Origin: Spirodela intermedia
Taxonomy: Eukaryota > Streptophyta > Magnoliopsida > Alismatales > Araceae
Direction: 5' to 3'
DNA length: 64,000 nucleotides
NCBI GenBank assembly: GCA_902729315.2
Contig: LR746269.1
Coordinates: 8,592,231-8,656,230, forward strand
Part shown: positions 25,346 through 37,675 of the stretch, one piece after another
Position numbering within the stretch: position 1 is the stretch's first letter
Layout: the number at the start of each line of letters is the position of its first letter
Translations under genes and position numbers: made by a program
Notes under the pieces: model-generated
The model's input: the letters and a program-made list of their open reading frames with translations, nothing else
Databases searched by the model: none
What the model was told of the DNA's origin: nothing

Positions 25346-26859
25346 TAACTAATTTTTATAAACCCAAAATTTAACTCATAAAAATACAGAAAATCAAGTA
25401 TGGCGGTAAGTTAGGGGTCGATCAATAGGGAGCATGCGATTTGTGTCATTGAAATGAAATGGGTGGACGAAGTAAGTAGAAAAATATAAGGATTAGAGGA
25501 TGGGATTATAGGAGATAGCAAGAATCATGAATCAATTGTAAATTAATCACCTAAAAGGCAAAAAATGAGAAAATGCATCATGAATGGTGAAATGCTCTAA
25601 ATCTAATGATTGAAGCAAATAAAATCTAAATAAATCTATCTAGATTGGTCATAATCAATAAACAAGTCTCACATTAATCTAGATTACCACTAGAATGATC
25701 TGATGTGCACCAGATCAAAGGCCTTATACACATTTCTACTGTAGTAGAGCTCTTGGTTCAAGTTGAGATTGCACTCGATACATAACTAAATTGCGAATAG
25801 TTGGTGCAAATCGAATCATCTCTTCAAGAGCTTTCTAACATTATTGTGTGGTTGGAAGATAGAGGTTACACTCAGTCAAGATTTCTTGAGTCTATTTTCT
25901 AAACCAAATAGAAAAAGAGAAAGAACACATATACATAGGGGGGTTTGAAGGGGGATCACCATCCTATTTTGTTTGGATAGTTAAGACCATGCCGCGTCAC
26001 TGATAGTCCATTGAAATGTCATCAAATCTGTGCGCACCAAATATCCCACATTTGTGTAATCATCTCACCATAGAAACCTTCTTTCTTATTATCTAGAGCT
26101 CACAAGAGAATTAAATCCACGAAATTAATTGATGAAGGAACATATTAAGTATTGAAGATAAGATTTTATTACTCATCGCATCTCATTTCATTCTATTCCT
26201 TTCTTTTTAGTTGGTATTTGTGTTAGAAAAATTAGAAATTCATCAAACTAGCTCTCACCATCCTTGATGATCAACCTGAATTTTTACTAATACTAGAATT
26301 TATGTATAGAGTTCAGTTATAAATTTGGTTAAATTTGCATGTATTAAAACCAACGACTAATATATGATCAAGGCTTTTTATCACATTCGTAATGCTATGA
26401 AGAGATTGCAACAAACATCTCAGCAGATCACCTTATTCTTGATGATGGCTCATTCATTGACCAACATGACATGATTTCGTCGATGAACTCATGATCTTTT
26501 TATCTAAAATCTTTCAGTTGGTAACAGTAATATGCGATTGTTGTTGATGTAGTTTTCGCTGATGATTGAGTACTTATGGCAACTCGATCGTTGACTAACA
26601 CTCTACAGATGAGGTTTGAACTTTCACTAGTTGGCTGTGTAAGAGAGGGTTAAATAAATATCAAAATAGCCTTAAAATAGTGAGCTCATGACCACATTTC
26701 CTTCTCATAATATAGGGGTATTTTTGACATTATTTTGCAGATGTGTTCCAACCAAGTTTTAGTCCTGCATTAGTTTTATCCTAATGTTTGAGATGAATAG
26801 AACTGTCTACCCTCTTCTCTCTTCAAATTCTCTCTCTCAAAAACAAAATGATGAGACCA

Positions 26860-27262
26860 CCTAGGGAGAGGGCTCAGCTAAGTGGTCTATCCCCACATAT
26901 AAATATGTGTACGACACTCTTTGCCCTATGCTTGTTTGGCCCCTAGTGACATGGAAGGGGAGTGACGCACATGTGCTCTATGTGGGCTCTCTTGGTGTGG
27001 ATCATCTTACTTGAGCATAGTGCTCTCTCGAGTCTGCTGCTAGGTACTAACTAGCCAACAAGTCCTCCTTTTTTTTACATTTTTTATCTATTTTTTTCTT
27101 TATTTTAACTTGAAAATATGTATATAAAAGTCATATAAAATCATATAAAAATCTCTTTTCTCGATTTAACATAAGTATAAAGATATTTATCATGAGTTAA
27201 TATGTAAAACATATTATTATGTAATTATTAACAGATGATAATGAAGACTTTTTATCTTCCCT
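26860..27262 (-). mobile_element. LTR-family fragment E4 (minus)
   Basis: The end nearest 27262 matches the LTR-start phrase of E3 (36550): in minus sense GATAA...GTCTTCATTATCAT, then the ATGATAAAT-type phrase and the AT-rich block. The other side shares the CCCC-rich phrase around CAGTGACATGGAAG. The copy is strongly diverged. Confidence 0.5.
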
Positions 27263-27424
27263 TTAGTAAAAAAATTAAATTTACCTTTTATCCCCTTCCA
27301 TTAGTGTCATCAATTTATGATGATTAATATTCAAGTTTAACTCATCTTTATTTTATTAGAATCACGTAGAGTTAAAGAAAAACTTGATAGCCTTCTCAAG
27401 CCACATTTTGAATAGATGTCTAGA

Positions 27425-30400
27425 ATGACAATAGGAGTATAAGGATTTCCTTGGATGGAAATTTGGGTTGAAGGATTTGCTCCACTTGATCTAACAAAGG
27501 TTTGATTTTTTCATCCATTTTGTGGCATTGAAAAAATAATTATTATGTTTTCTCTATTTATTTGAACTATTGACTTTTAACTTTCAAAATTTTGAACTCT
27601 ATTTTTTCGTTTCTCTACTAATAGTTCATCACACTCTATAGTCATTAAAATTATGAATAAGTCAGAATTAATGATGATTGTATCCTTGTACAAATTTGGT
27701 TTGATTAAAATATGTCATTTCACACATTACTCCAGCCATAAAATTATTATTCAGTAATCTCTCATTAAGCTTTGTCATCATTAAAATACCTAAAGACCTC
27801 TAATACCAATAGTTTCACATTTTGATGGTGACAAAATCTAAATAAGTGGAAGAAAATAAATTTAAACAAACTTGACACTTATCTGATTGATAATAAACAT
27901 TTGCTCATTCTAGTCTTTTTTTAATAAACACAATCATAAGTCAAGTAATATCTAAGTCAGATGATAATGAGAATTATGATTATGAAATGTCAATTCCATA
28001 AGTTACCATTATTGAAGCAATATCAGTGCTATTTTGTGATTCCTCTTCCATATGAGCAATGTTTCTTTGAGAATTAATTATCATATGAAATATTGATGAT
28101 AAAAAAATCATAAGATAAATAAATGGATCAGATTTATTAATTTTGAATTACACATGAAAATACGTTTGAATATTTTTTTAGACATGAACTTTGTGAAGAT
28201 TATAAAGTAGTGATGTTAAATATCCATATAGTATTCAAGGAATATGGTTGAGCCATGTTTCAAGGTCTAAATTTGGATTAACTTATCTCTCAAAATTATT
28301 ACTTAGTAATTTCCTATGGAAGATGTTAATATTCACAAAAAATTCCATGGAGGAAAGTAATGATTAGCACATTCAATTTCATGAGAATCTTCAAAAAAAA
28401 TTGATTTTGTAACCTTATACATTATACTAGATGTATGAGTTTAAATTATTACATCATTCTATTATTGATGCTGGAAAATTAAATTTAATTCAAAATATTT
28501 AAAAAATCAGGTTTTATAACCATACTTAAAAATTAATAAAAATATAATTTAAAATATTATAATAATCAAAGTAGTGTTGAATTATATTTATATCACTATA
28601 TTGTATGTCTACTTTATATTTGTATTCATTTGAACTATTTAAAATTAATTTCAAATAAAAAATTACCATTTATTAAGAGTTATTATAGGTTAGATTTTAA
28701 TCATAATGGACTCCATGGAACATGTATGAATCGATAAGCACTAGGTGTATTTTTTAATATTAAATGAAAATGTACATTAACTTACCAAATATGCTAGTCT
28801 CAAAATATACATTCTTTTTTATCAATTTACGAATTTTAACATTGTGTAATAATGGAAAATAGGGGAGGATTTAAAATCAACGTTCACTAAAGATTCAGCC
28901 TTTCTCAAATGACTAATAAGTTTTGAAAAATCATACATGACTTCTTTGCTATCACAAGTTTGACTATAACAATTGAGCAGTCATTGAAGCTAAGATGAAA
29001 CAATAAGAAAATATGAACTTGATCAATGAAATTGAATACAATTGTTATCATCTTGAACTTGATTCAACTGGAAACACCTTCATGAATTAAATAACTTTCA
29101 TATTTAAAGTGAACCAACAAAATCAAGTCTAATTTTTCAAAAATGAGAAAAACATAATGGTAAAAATTCTTCTTTTTATATTGTATATACTTTTTTTATT
29201 AGATTTAGATTTAATTATTCAAAAAGAGTCTTTTTTATAATCATCAATGGGACATCAAAATTTGTCCATCTAGAGGAAAATTTTAGGGGTGAAAAAAATG
29301 AGAGCTGAATTTGATAATGAGGAATTTTCAACTAAATATAAGTTTAGGGGATTCATTATAAATCATAGTGTCAATAAGTTATATATATAGGAGGTCTATT
29401 AGAATCTATGTTTGATGAAAAAAGATTAAAAAAAAATAAATTACTTGGTCAGAAGTCAAAATACAATTAAATCAGCTTGATCTAGTGATTGATGTAATAT
29501 TAAGATAGTCAAAGTCCTTGGTTTAGCATAGTTTATAATAATCTCCTTGAACGTGCTGAACAACATCTTCTAGACATCCTAGTTTTTTGGTGGCAATTGT
29601 ACAATGATGTCCCTTGAAACTTGAGTCTACATGGATCATAATATAAGTGTGTAAGTGGTCTAACCTTTCTATTGTCTAGGAGACTTGTGTTGGCCTGCAC
29701 TTCAAGTGTAGCGGTTATTTGGAAGCTATTTTCTTGATATTTCTTGATACTCAAATTCTTGTTCTGGTCAGCCATTGATGGTGTTGATGCCTTGACTTGA
29801 ACTTGATATCAATTAAGATTTATTGAAAAACTCTACATGTTTCTAATAAAAAATAGTTTATCTTCTATTTAGTAAGTATGATTATACTCCAGAATATTAT
29901 GTTTGTGCCCTTCAGTAGGGTATTTCTAAAGTGGTGATTTAATTCTAAATAAAAATTTATTAAAATTTATGTTTTCTAGCAAATAATCATTCAGGAAAAT
30001 CATAAAGTATAAATATTCCCAAAATATCATATGCTTGCTCTTCCTTATGGTAGTGTCAAATGGTGTTTCTTATTATGAATAAATAAAAGACATTATATTA
30101 AAAAAATTAAGTTTTTTCAACAAATAATAAATATTCATGCTATTTAATATTATCAATTTACTTGAAAATATTGTATCTGTGCTCTTAAAAGGGCAAAAAA
30201 CCTCATTTTTTATGTAAAACTGTATACAAATTTGTATGCAACAGATTTTTTTCAAAAGCATTTAATAGGGATAGCATATAGAATTATGTAACTCTTAATT
30301 ACAATTGTACATTCGACTGCAGTCAAAATAGATAATAATTTGTTTCAGTAAATAGTTTCCATGATTAATTCATCATCCTCATAAATGTGATGGTCGGCAC

Positions 30401-30645
30401 ACTTGTTAATACAATAACTTTCCGACTTATACTTAAAGTCCTACTTTAGACAAGAAATTTATTTTCCACTCATCAATGGAATGAATAAAGATTTGACGAT
30501 GGCTAAATTTTGCTTCAAGTTTAGGAAAACATCTAGAGGGTGCAATATATAAAAAGTATATATGATGACATTCATCCATGTGAATCATATAAGATTTAAC
30601 TTCATCAAAATATACTTTTCAAATTGAAAACATTACAAAGCATAG
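27425..30645 (+). repeat. Repeat B: about 3.2-kb AT-rich repeat
   Basis: By eye it is collinear with repeat C (39880-42895) from the phrase GAAGGATTTGCTCCAC through to CATCCATGTGAATCATATAA, with many substitutions and small indels. A minus-strand open frame at 29533-29775 (starting MADQNKNLSIKK) is broken in copy C, so it is probably not a gene. The repeat class is unknown; no terminal repeats were recognised. Confidence 0.8.
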
Positions 30646-31649
30646 CTATGTGACTTTTATTTCAAACTCCTCTTTATCTACCCAATCTTCTATAAATTTA
30701 GATGTTTCTTAATTTTTAGATCATCACTAAAGAAATCATACTTTTACTATGATGGGAACCAATTATGGCATTACATTACTTTCAGTTTTGGACTACATGT
30801 GGTTCTGAACACATTATGGGGTGGATGTGTGTCCTTTGGTGGACACAAGCTTCCAATACATAATTATTATTTCTTCATAACTTTCCATATTCTAATAATA
30901 TGTAATCATAGTGATTAGTAATTATAAATATAACCTAAACTATCAAATTCGTGCCATTTAATCCAATACTTGTTGTGTTCATTTATTTATTGATAAAATT
31001 TTTATTTTTGGAAAACTATAGCAATTATTCATTGCAACTAATCATTATGATTGTATGAAATAATATTAGATTTCTTCCCTTTAATATTGTATTTTTATGT
31101 GCCAGCTTTCTTATAAAAAATAAGTAATATTTATTATTTATGCATAAAATTTACATTTATCAATCTAATAATTGTTTTTGCTAATTTGTAAGTGTGAATG
31201 TACTTAAACATATTATATTCCTATACTTAATAGGTTACGTCTAAAGTGGTGCCATTTCCAAGGTGAATAAATAGTAGGTACAAAACATTTCTAAAGTTTA
31301 AATGTTGGCAATAAATGATACATATTCCTAGCAAAAGTAACTATTATATAAATATCTACTTATACTCATGCCCTCTAAATGATTGTCTTATATTATCATC
31401 ATTTATTGATATAGTTTCCCTTTTTGCATAAATATTAATTACACACCTTTATCAATAGTTATGACTACATTAAAAATGTATTATATTCATGCCCTTAATA
31501 TGAGGCTTTTAAACTATCGTTTTCTTTATGAATAAATAAGAACAATAATAATAAATAATTTAGTCATGAGATTTATGTTTTCTCAATTGACACTTTACAG
31601 ATTTTATTTATATTCTTACATGTACATGGTCATGGTCTGTCATCAATCA

Positions 31650-33923
31650 AACATTTTATCCGTTTCTTTCTATGACACTCATCTTCTTCATTATTTACCT
31701 ACAATCTTCCACGTTTTTGGTAAACCTGTTGGAAACATGGTCAGCCTATTTAACAACAGATGATAGAGCCATGAAAAAGAGATAAAACCATCTGACATAA
31801 AATAAAAATATGCGAGGTAATTTCAGTGATGTCATGTTTGCAACCACCTTCAAAATTGCATCAATCCGAATGGTTTTTAATAGGGTGCAGGGGGGGCATA
31901 TCAAGCTTTCAAAAAGAGAAATGAGCTTCGAGTAGGTGGGCTGCTCAACAAATTGTATCTTCTTCACTGCTTCAAGGAATTGTGCGAAAGGGGGGGACAG
32001 CCACCACATAGCGTCTCGGGGGAGGTTACAGTCTTGTTCACGAAGACTAGAAACCTCTTGTCATTCCCCTACATAGTTGGCACAAGAATCACCAAGTGAT
32101 CAATCAAAGAGATGGGAGAACATGTACAAGTAGAGGTGAAAGCAAACCTGATAGCCTTCCCATGGCAGCCTTCCTTTAATCAAAAAAATTAGAGTGTAGG
32201 CCAATGACTCAAGATCATCTCTTCTACTCGGTGTGAGGCCTAAATGTGCATGGACGCTTGCATATCATGTTGTGCCCCTAGGGAACATGAGATAGATAGT
32301 AAGGTAGGGGTAAGATTTTATGAATCCTCCTCTTAGCTAAGAATTTAGGGAAAAAATAGAATATCGTTTCCCAAAAAACCTGAAATTATCTGGCTGTTGG
32401 CATAATCTGACATGCTGGCCTGACAAACTGTCCCTCCACATTGAAGCTGATTAAAATATTAATGACACTAATTAGCATTTGTACAGGCTCTGAACAAAGC
32501 ACAAAAATATCACTGATGTTGATACAGACAGGGACTTCTCAGTCAAGACGAATTTGTTTCTCTACTTGGAAAAACAAACCCTACTCTAAAATCAATAGGC
32601 GCGAAAGGTGAAAACAAGAAGTGATTGGAATGCAGCAACATACCCAGCCCAAAGTCGATGAGAAAAAGCTTCTTCTCCCCTGAGCTTCCGGGTTTACCCA
32701 ACAATAAATTCTCTGGCTTGACGTCTCCATGCACAAACCTGGCATGTTTTTTTTTTGTGTGGGTGGAGGGCGGGAGTGCACAAGGGAGCAATGAATTAAT
32801 TACTGTGACCTTTGCAAAAATATAATTGAAAAAATATCACACTGCCACAAAGCCATACATACCCTTTTTGGTGTAGCTTCTCAAGGATGGATATTGCCTC
32901 CACAGCAATACAAGCCACCATATTTGGTGGCATTCTGTCCAAGGAGTTAGTCAAACTCAATAGCACAATTTTCAACAGAATATTGACTTTGAATATGAAG
33001 TCAAGATTATTTTCTTACACTTGCCCAATGGATATGAACACATCCAGAAGACTTGGTCCAAGGATGTCCATGATCTGCAGCAATCATCATCAACAATATC
33101 ATAATTAGCTTTCAATAAAAAATATAATTTGAGGAAACAATAAAATGAAAGACTCTACGCCAACCATGACGAAATAATCTCCTTGGCGGCCCTTGTAGTG
33201 CACCCTAGGCAATCCATAGCATCCCTTGAGATGGCTAAAACCATATTCACAAAGTCAGATGAAGAACATAGTTTTAGATCGACACAATATGTAATAAATT
33301 AGAGCAGTAGGGGGTGTCTTCTTACTCATAAACTTGCCATTCATATGGGGGGCCAAATCTGCAACCCGTGCTATTTCTATGCTCAAACTTCAGTGCTACC
33401 TACACCCACCGCAGGAAAATGAAAGAGACAACATAAAACAGCAGTATTTAAAGATTCCCTTGGCAGGAGTGATGGGAGGTTGAAACTAAACCTTAAAGGC
33501 ATTGGGCCCATTGCCCTGAGATCCACCAGCCACCCTACGTCCAATGTAGACCAGCCCAAAACCTCCTGCTCCCAACATTCTCTCTACCTTGTACAATAGA
33601 GAATTTCCGACCTGCACCTGTCGATTTTGGATAGGACATTCCTATTGTCAAGATGTGATGAGCTTTGGGATGGGGAGAGAAAGCCCTCTACAGTCGCCGT
33701 CAAGGAAAGGAATGAGAGACGTCGAAGCATGTACCCGATCCGGGATGGGAGACATCCTCGCTTCCTCCTGTAGCCCGACAACCTCGTCCACACTTCCTCC
33801 CTCGATTCCAGCTGCTTTCTCAACAGGACAGCCCGCCACCAAGTTCTGATGGCTTTTCTGGGTGGGGAATAACGCTCGGGAGAGGTGCAGGTACGGAGGG
33901 TGTTGTTTCCTGCCGGAAATCAC
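31650..33923 (-). pseudogene. MUT9-like/EL1-like (CK1-clade) protein kinase, duplicated pseudogene
   Basis: Minus-strand exons keep splice borders and phase: up to 33735, 33617-33492, 33399-33326, 33234-33165, 33074-33019, 32934-32863, 32738-32644, 32446-32380, 32277-32148, 32068-31848 and 31725 to about 31650. Kinase motifs are intact early: [12 protein letters not shown] (Gly loop), VALKFEH (Lys), FVHGDVKPEN (catalytic Asp), DFGL. Then the frame breaks: TGA at 32267-32265 where the family has Arg in the RYASVHAH segment; a run of seven C (31996-31990) one base short of the frame needed for the PPF-QFLEAV stretch; and TAG at 31701-31699 inside the QKRGRL tail. The N-terminal region is weakly conserved and no start was found. 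The family phosphorylates histone H3 and other nuclear proteins. Introns are present, so this is not a retrocopy. Confidence 0.85.
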
Positions 33924-34960
33924 CGGGTTCTTCTCCAGAAACTGGTCGATCGCTCAGCGATCTGAAAATCGAATGTGCCCCTTGATTCAACACGCTCACC
34001 CGTCACCGTCAATCGATAAACCTCGCTGAAATAATCTTTTCTCCTCCAGACTGTAACACTCATCCGTCCCCAAAGAGCAATCTGATGGAAGTCTAAAGAA
34101 GAAGATAGATCCCCCTACCCAGACCAAACATCAAATCGAATCAGCAACGAAGCGGCAAAACAAATCGGAAGAAAGTAAATAAATAAGAGGGAGGAGGAAA
34201 GCCAGATGTTTCTTCAGCAATCTCGCACCACCCGCACCACCGCAGGCAGCCGAAAGTCCAAATCAAAGAAAATAAAGATCCCATCGAAAGAGTCCACAAG
34301 AAGATGCCCCCGACACAAAGAAAATCACGAACCCATCGGAAGACGGCACTAGAACATAACCCCCGAATCAACGAAAGGCGAGAATTCGTCGAAAGACGGC
34401 ACTAGAACATACCCGGAGCGGCCTTTCAGGGAAGCAGAAGCCTGGGAACGTACGACCTCTCCGTGAGGCGGCGCCGACCGTGACCCCGGCGTCTTCGGCC
34501 GTGGACTCCTCCACCGGAAGCGGCCTCCCACTCTTCCTCCGGATTCGCGGACGAGAAAGGGATCCAGAAGAACTCGACGGAGAGGAGAGGAGAAGGCGGC
34601 CGGCTGTCCGAACTCCGCCGTGCTTCGTAGAGCGAGGACGCATCCACAGAAAGAAAGCGAGAGCAAGATAGAGTGAGAGAGAGCAGACAGACAAAGGGAG
34701 AGAGAAAAGGCGCGAAAGAAAGAAGAGATCAATGACAGCCTCACTCTATCACCCGCTCCTCTTTTACGTTCTGCCATTAGGTACAAATCTCCAATTACAT
34801 TTCTCTCTGGGGTCTGACGTAAATTGTGCCATTTTCTGTTCACGATGTCCATTGAAATGTCGTCGAATCCGTGTGGGCCACGTGTCCACATCTGCTTAAG
34901 TGTCATGCTAACTCGTCGGTTCTGCTTCCACTGTCGACCTGTTGATGGTTTAACTTTTAG
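33924..34960 (-). other. 5' flank of the kinase pseudogene with 54-bp tandem units
   Basis: GC-richer DNA with long minus-strand open frames (34349-35008) that I regard as non-coding. 34260-34420 contains about three imperfect units of about 54 bp, each with the phrase GAAGACGGCACTAGAACATA or a variant. The whole stretch is repeated in diverged form at 48750-49950 beside the second kinase copy. Confidence 0.6.
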
Positions 34961-35792
34961 CCTCTGAATATTCCGGTCCATTGGGTCACTTGGCTCGGCC
35001 CAGCCCAACTCATTCTGATTTTCTTTTATTTTAGACCTTTATTAATTCCTAAAAAATATCAAAAACTCTTAGAAATTATGAGAAAGTCTAGAAATTTTCA
35101 AAAAATCCAGAATAAATTCTAGAAAATCCTAAAACTCACATAAAAAATATTTCATGCATAATTATTTAAAATTAATTATCTTTCAATAATATTTAAAATA
35201 TTAAAATGCATGTTTATGTATGAATGATCTGAATACGTACGAATTAAATGTAACATGTATTATTTCTATTAATTTTATGCACTAAATATTGATAAATATA
35301 AGGTAAATACAGATAATGAAGACTTATCAACCACAAAATAATAACTAGACTAAGATGATCTAGTTCAATCATTTTCATCCACAATATACTATCATTAGCT
35401 ATTTATTGTCGCACCACATACCCATGAATACAACCTAAAACTCCTTCATACTTCAAAGAATAATGATCATGGTAAAGAATTCACCTATCTTTTTCTCATG
35501 AGATCCACAACCCTAATCGAGAGAAGGTAAACTTTTCACTTGCCTTTTTAAAGGAGCATTAGGCTTTGTTCGTTTAAGAATACGTGTTTGTGTAATAATC
35601 AATATAGCAAAAGTTTTAAAATATTCATAACATTTTTGAAATTTTTTGTTCTCTTCCCTACTTGTATGGTGCATTGTCTCTAATGCATGCAAATGAAGGA
35701 AGAGATAACCTCCCCCTTACTTAAGTCTTGCATTGTCCCTAATGCATGTGAGAGAAGGAAAAAGAGAAAAAAAATTATGATTTTTACGCTCC

Positions 35793-36550
35793 TTATTAAT
35801 TTTAGTAACGATACTTCGCGAATCACGTTGACGAGATTTTCGCCAGTGATTTAGTGATTTGATGACTTAATCCTTCACCGGTGATGTGTAAGAGAATCAT
35901 AATTTAATAGATAAAAATATGAATTTTGGCTCTAGTAGAATGTGAACCTACACCAGTTGTCCACCTATATGAGAGAGAGGGAATAAGTTCTTGAATACCT
36001 TTATATAGTGATGTCATCATGATATCTCGTTATTATAAATAAGAGGGTATTATAGATATTAAAATCTTCAAAAATATTTCGGAGAAGGTGTGACCGTTGA
36101 TTTAGTCTCACATCGGTTATATGTCAAATGTTCAGATGCATATATGGTAATGTGAGATTTGAGAATCAATGAGTCCCTTTTTTGTATGTGTACAACCACT
36201 TCTTACCCCATAGCTGACTGGTCACCAGTGACATGGAAGAAGAGTGACACACATGCCCCCATCGGTCTATAGTTACTCGAGCCCTTACTCACGGCTTCAC
36301 CTCGACTTAGTTTCTGATTTAGTCCCTCCTTTTTTATATCTTTTTATTTTAATTTATTTATTTATCTCAAAAATAGGATTATAAAAATTATATAAATTTG
36401 CAAAAAATCATATAATTAGCAAAAAAATCATATTAATCAATTGAAAACCAATTTTCACAATTTAATACAAATATAAGTCTATTTATCATGAGTTAAGGCT
36501 AAAACTATATTATTTATTAATTATTAACTCATTATAATGAAGACTTATCA
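35793..36550 (-). mobile_element. LTR-family copy E3 with polypurine tract (Ty3/gypsy-like 3' LTR)
   Basis: In minus sense the sequence TTAAGTTTGAGGGTG (36565-36551) is directly followed by TGATAAGTCTTCATTAT at 36550. A purine-rich tract of this kind followed by TGATAA is typical of plant Ty3/gypsy 3' LTR starts. A TATATAAA box lies at 36007-36000 in the same sense, followed by the CTAGAGCCAAAATTCAT phrase shared with E1 and E2. The copy ends near 35793. 36551 to about 37080 may be residual internal element sequence. No coding frames survive. Confidence 0.65.
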
Positions 36551-37289
36551 CACCCTCAAACTTAAATCATTACTAGTCCCTTAGTAATAAAATTACGAAG
36601 ATTAATAAAAAATCACAAATCTCAAAAATTATATTTCAATGTATAAAAAATAAAATATAATTAGAAATAATGCACCTCTAGACACTTTAGACTCTTGTAT
36701 CAAGTATTAAGAATGATATCATGCATTTAAATGTCTAAGCACTCCTTGGAATATAATTTAGACTTCACTTCTTCTATTCATATCTTCATCACTTCTTCAC
36801 TCATTGATATAATTCACAAGATGTTTCAATTATTAATATTCATCTAAGAATACTATTGATCCTATATTTCTCTTTTTCTATGACTTGATTTTTTGAAGGT
36901 TGTATTATATTTCTTCTATTTTTTTTATAGTAAATAAATAGCTTTTCCTGTAGATAAATTTTGACAATAAGAATAATGCTTTCACATTATTCACTTATTT
37001 TTCAACAAATGTTTTTCTATAGATGATTTTCGATAATGAGAATGATGTCTAACACCCTCCATGTGTACTCTTCATTTTCAGATTTTTAATATTGCACTTT
37101 CTTTTTTTTTAATTTCAAAATAAGTGATTTCTCCTCACAAGTCTTATAGATCAAGGTTTAAAAATCTTTATTAAACTCAAATGATCAATTAAATTTTCAC
37201 ATCACGTAAAAATTATCCATCAAGATCATGAAGTGAAAATTTGTAAAATTAAATCCATGTTACCTATCATGTATCTAAGGAGTATTTCA

Positions 37290-37640
37290 ACATCTCCAAT
37301 TAATCGACGAACAAGTCGTCATCTAAAAGAAAATGATCCATTAGGAGACGAGTTGCCACCTTTTGAGAGTGTACTGGATGTGATAAAGAGCAACCTCTTG
37401 CTGCCTAGACCTGAAGATGAAGCTCCCTAACACGCGCCCCCACTTCCATCTAGCTCCTCTCCGTCGCGTGATTGCTATTGTAGAGTCGCAAAGTTATTTT
37501 TCCATTCTGCTAGGTGACATCTACGAGAGACAATTCGACAATTCATTTTATTGATCTCTAAACTTTGCAAGAAAATCTAGAGATTACCCACATTGTCCTT
37601 GTCCAAGAAGAGCCTTCAAGGCTAAGGACATTACACGGTG
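37290..37640 (+). mobile_element. LTR-family internal fragment E5
   Basis: Matches 38400-38780 (E1) and 63040-63340 (E2) by eye. It contains the conserved short frame ending PEDEAP and a stop at 37428-37430, in frame with an open stretch from 37233. Confidence 0.65.
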
Positions 37641-37675
37641 ATCCTCCCGAATGCTTAAGATTCTAGTGCATTAAT

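Noticed and set aside
29533-29775. 80-codon minus-strand frame in repeat B
   Set aside because: The equivalent stretch in repeat C (about 41930-42110) has deletions and stops, so the frame is not maintained.
34349-35008. 219-codon minus-strand frame upstream of the kinase pseudogene
   Set aside because: Contains Ser/Leu runs from a GA tract and tandem units, is not kept open in the copy at 49-50 kb, and matches no family.
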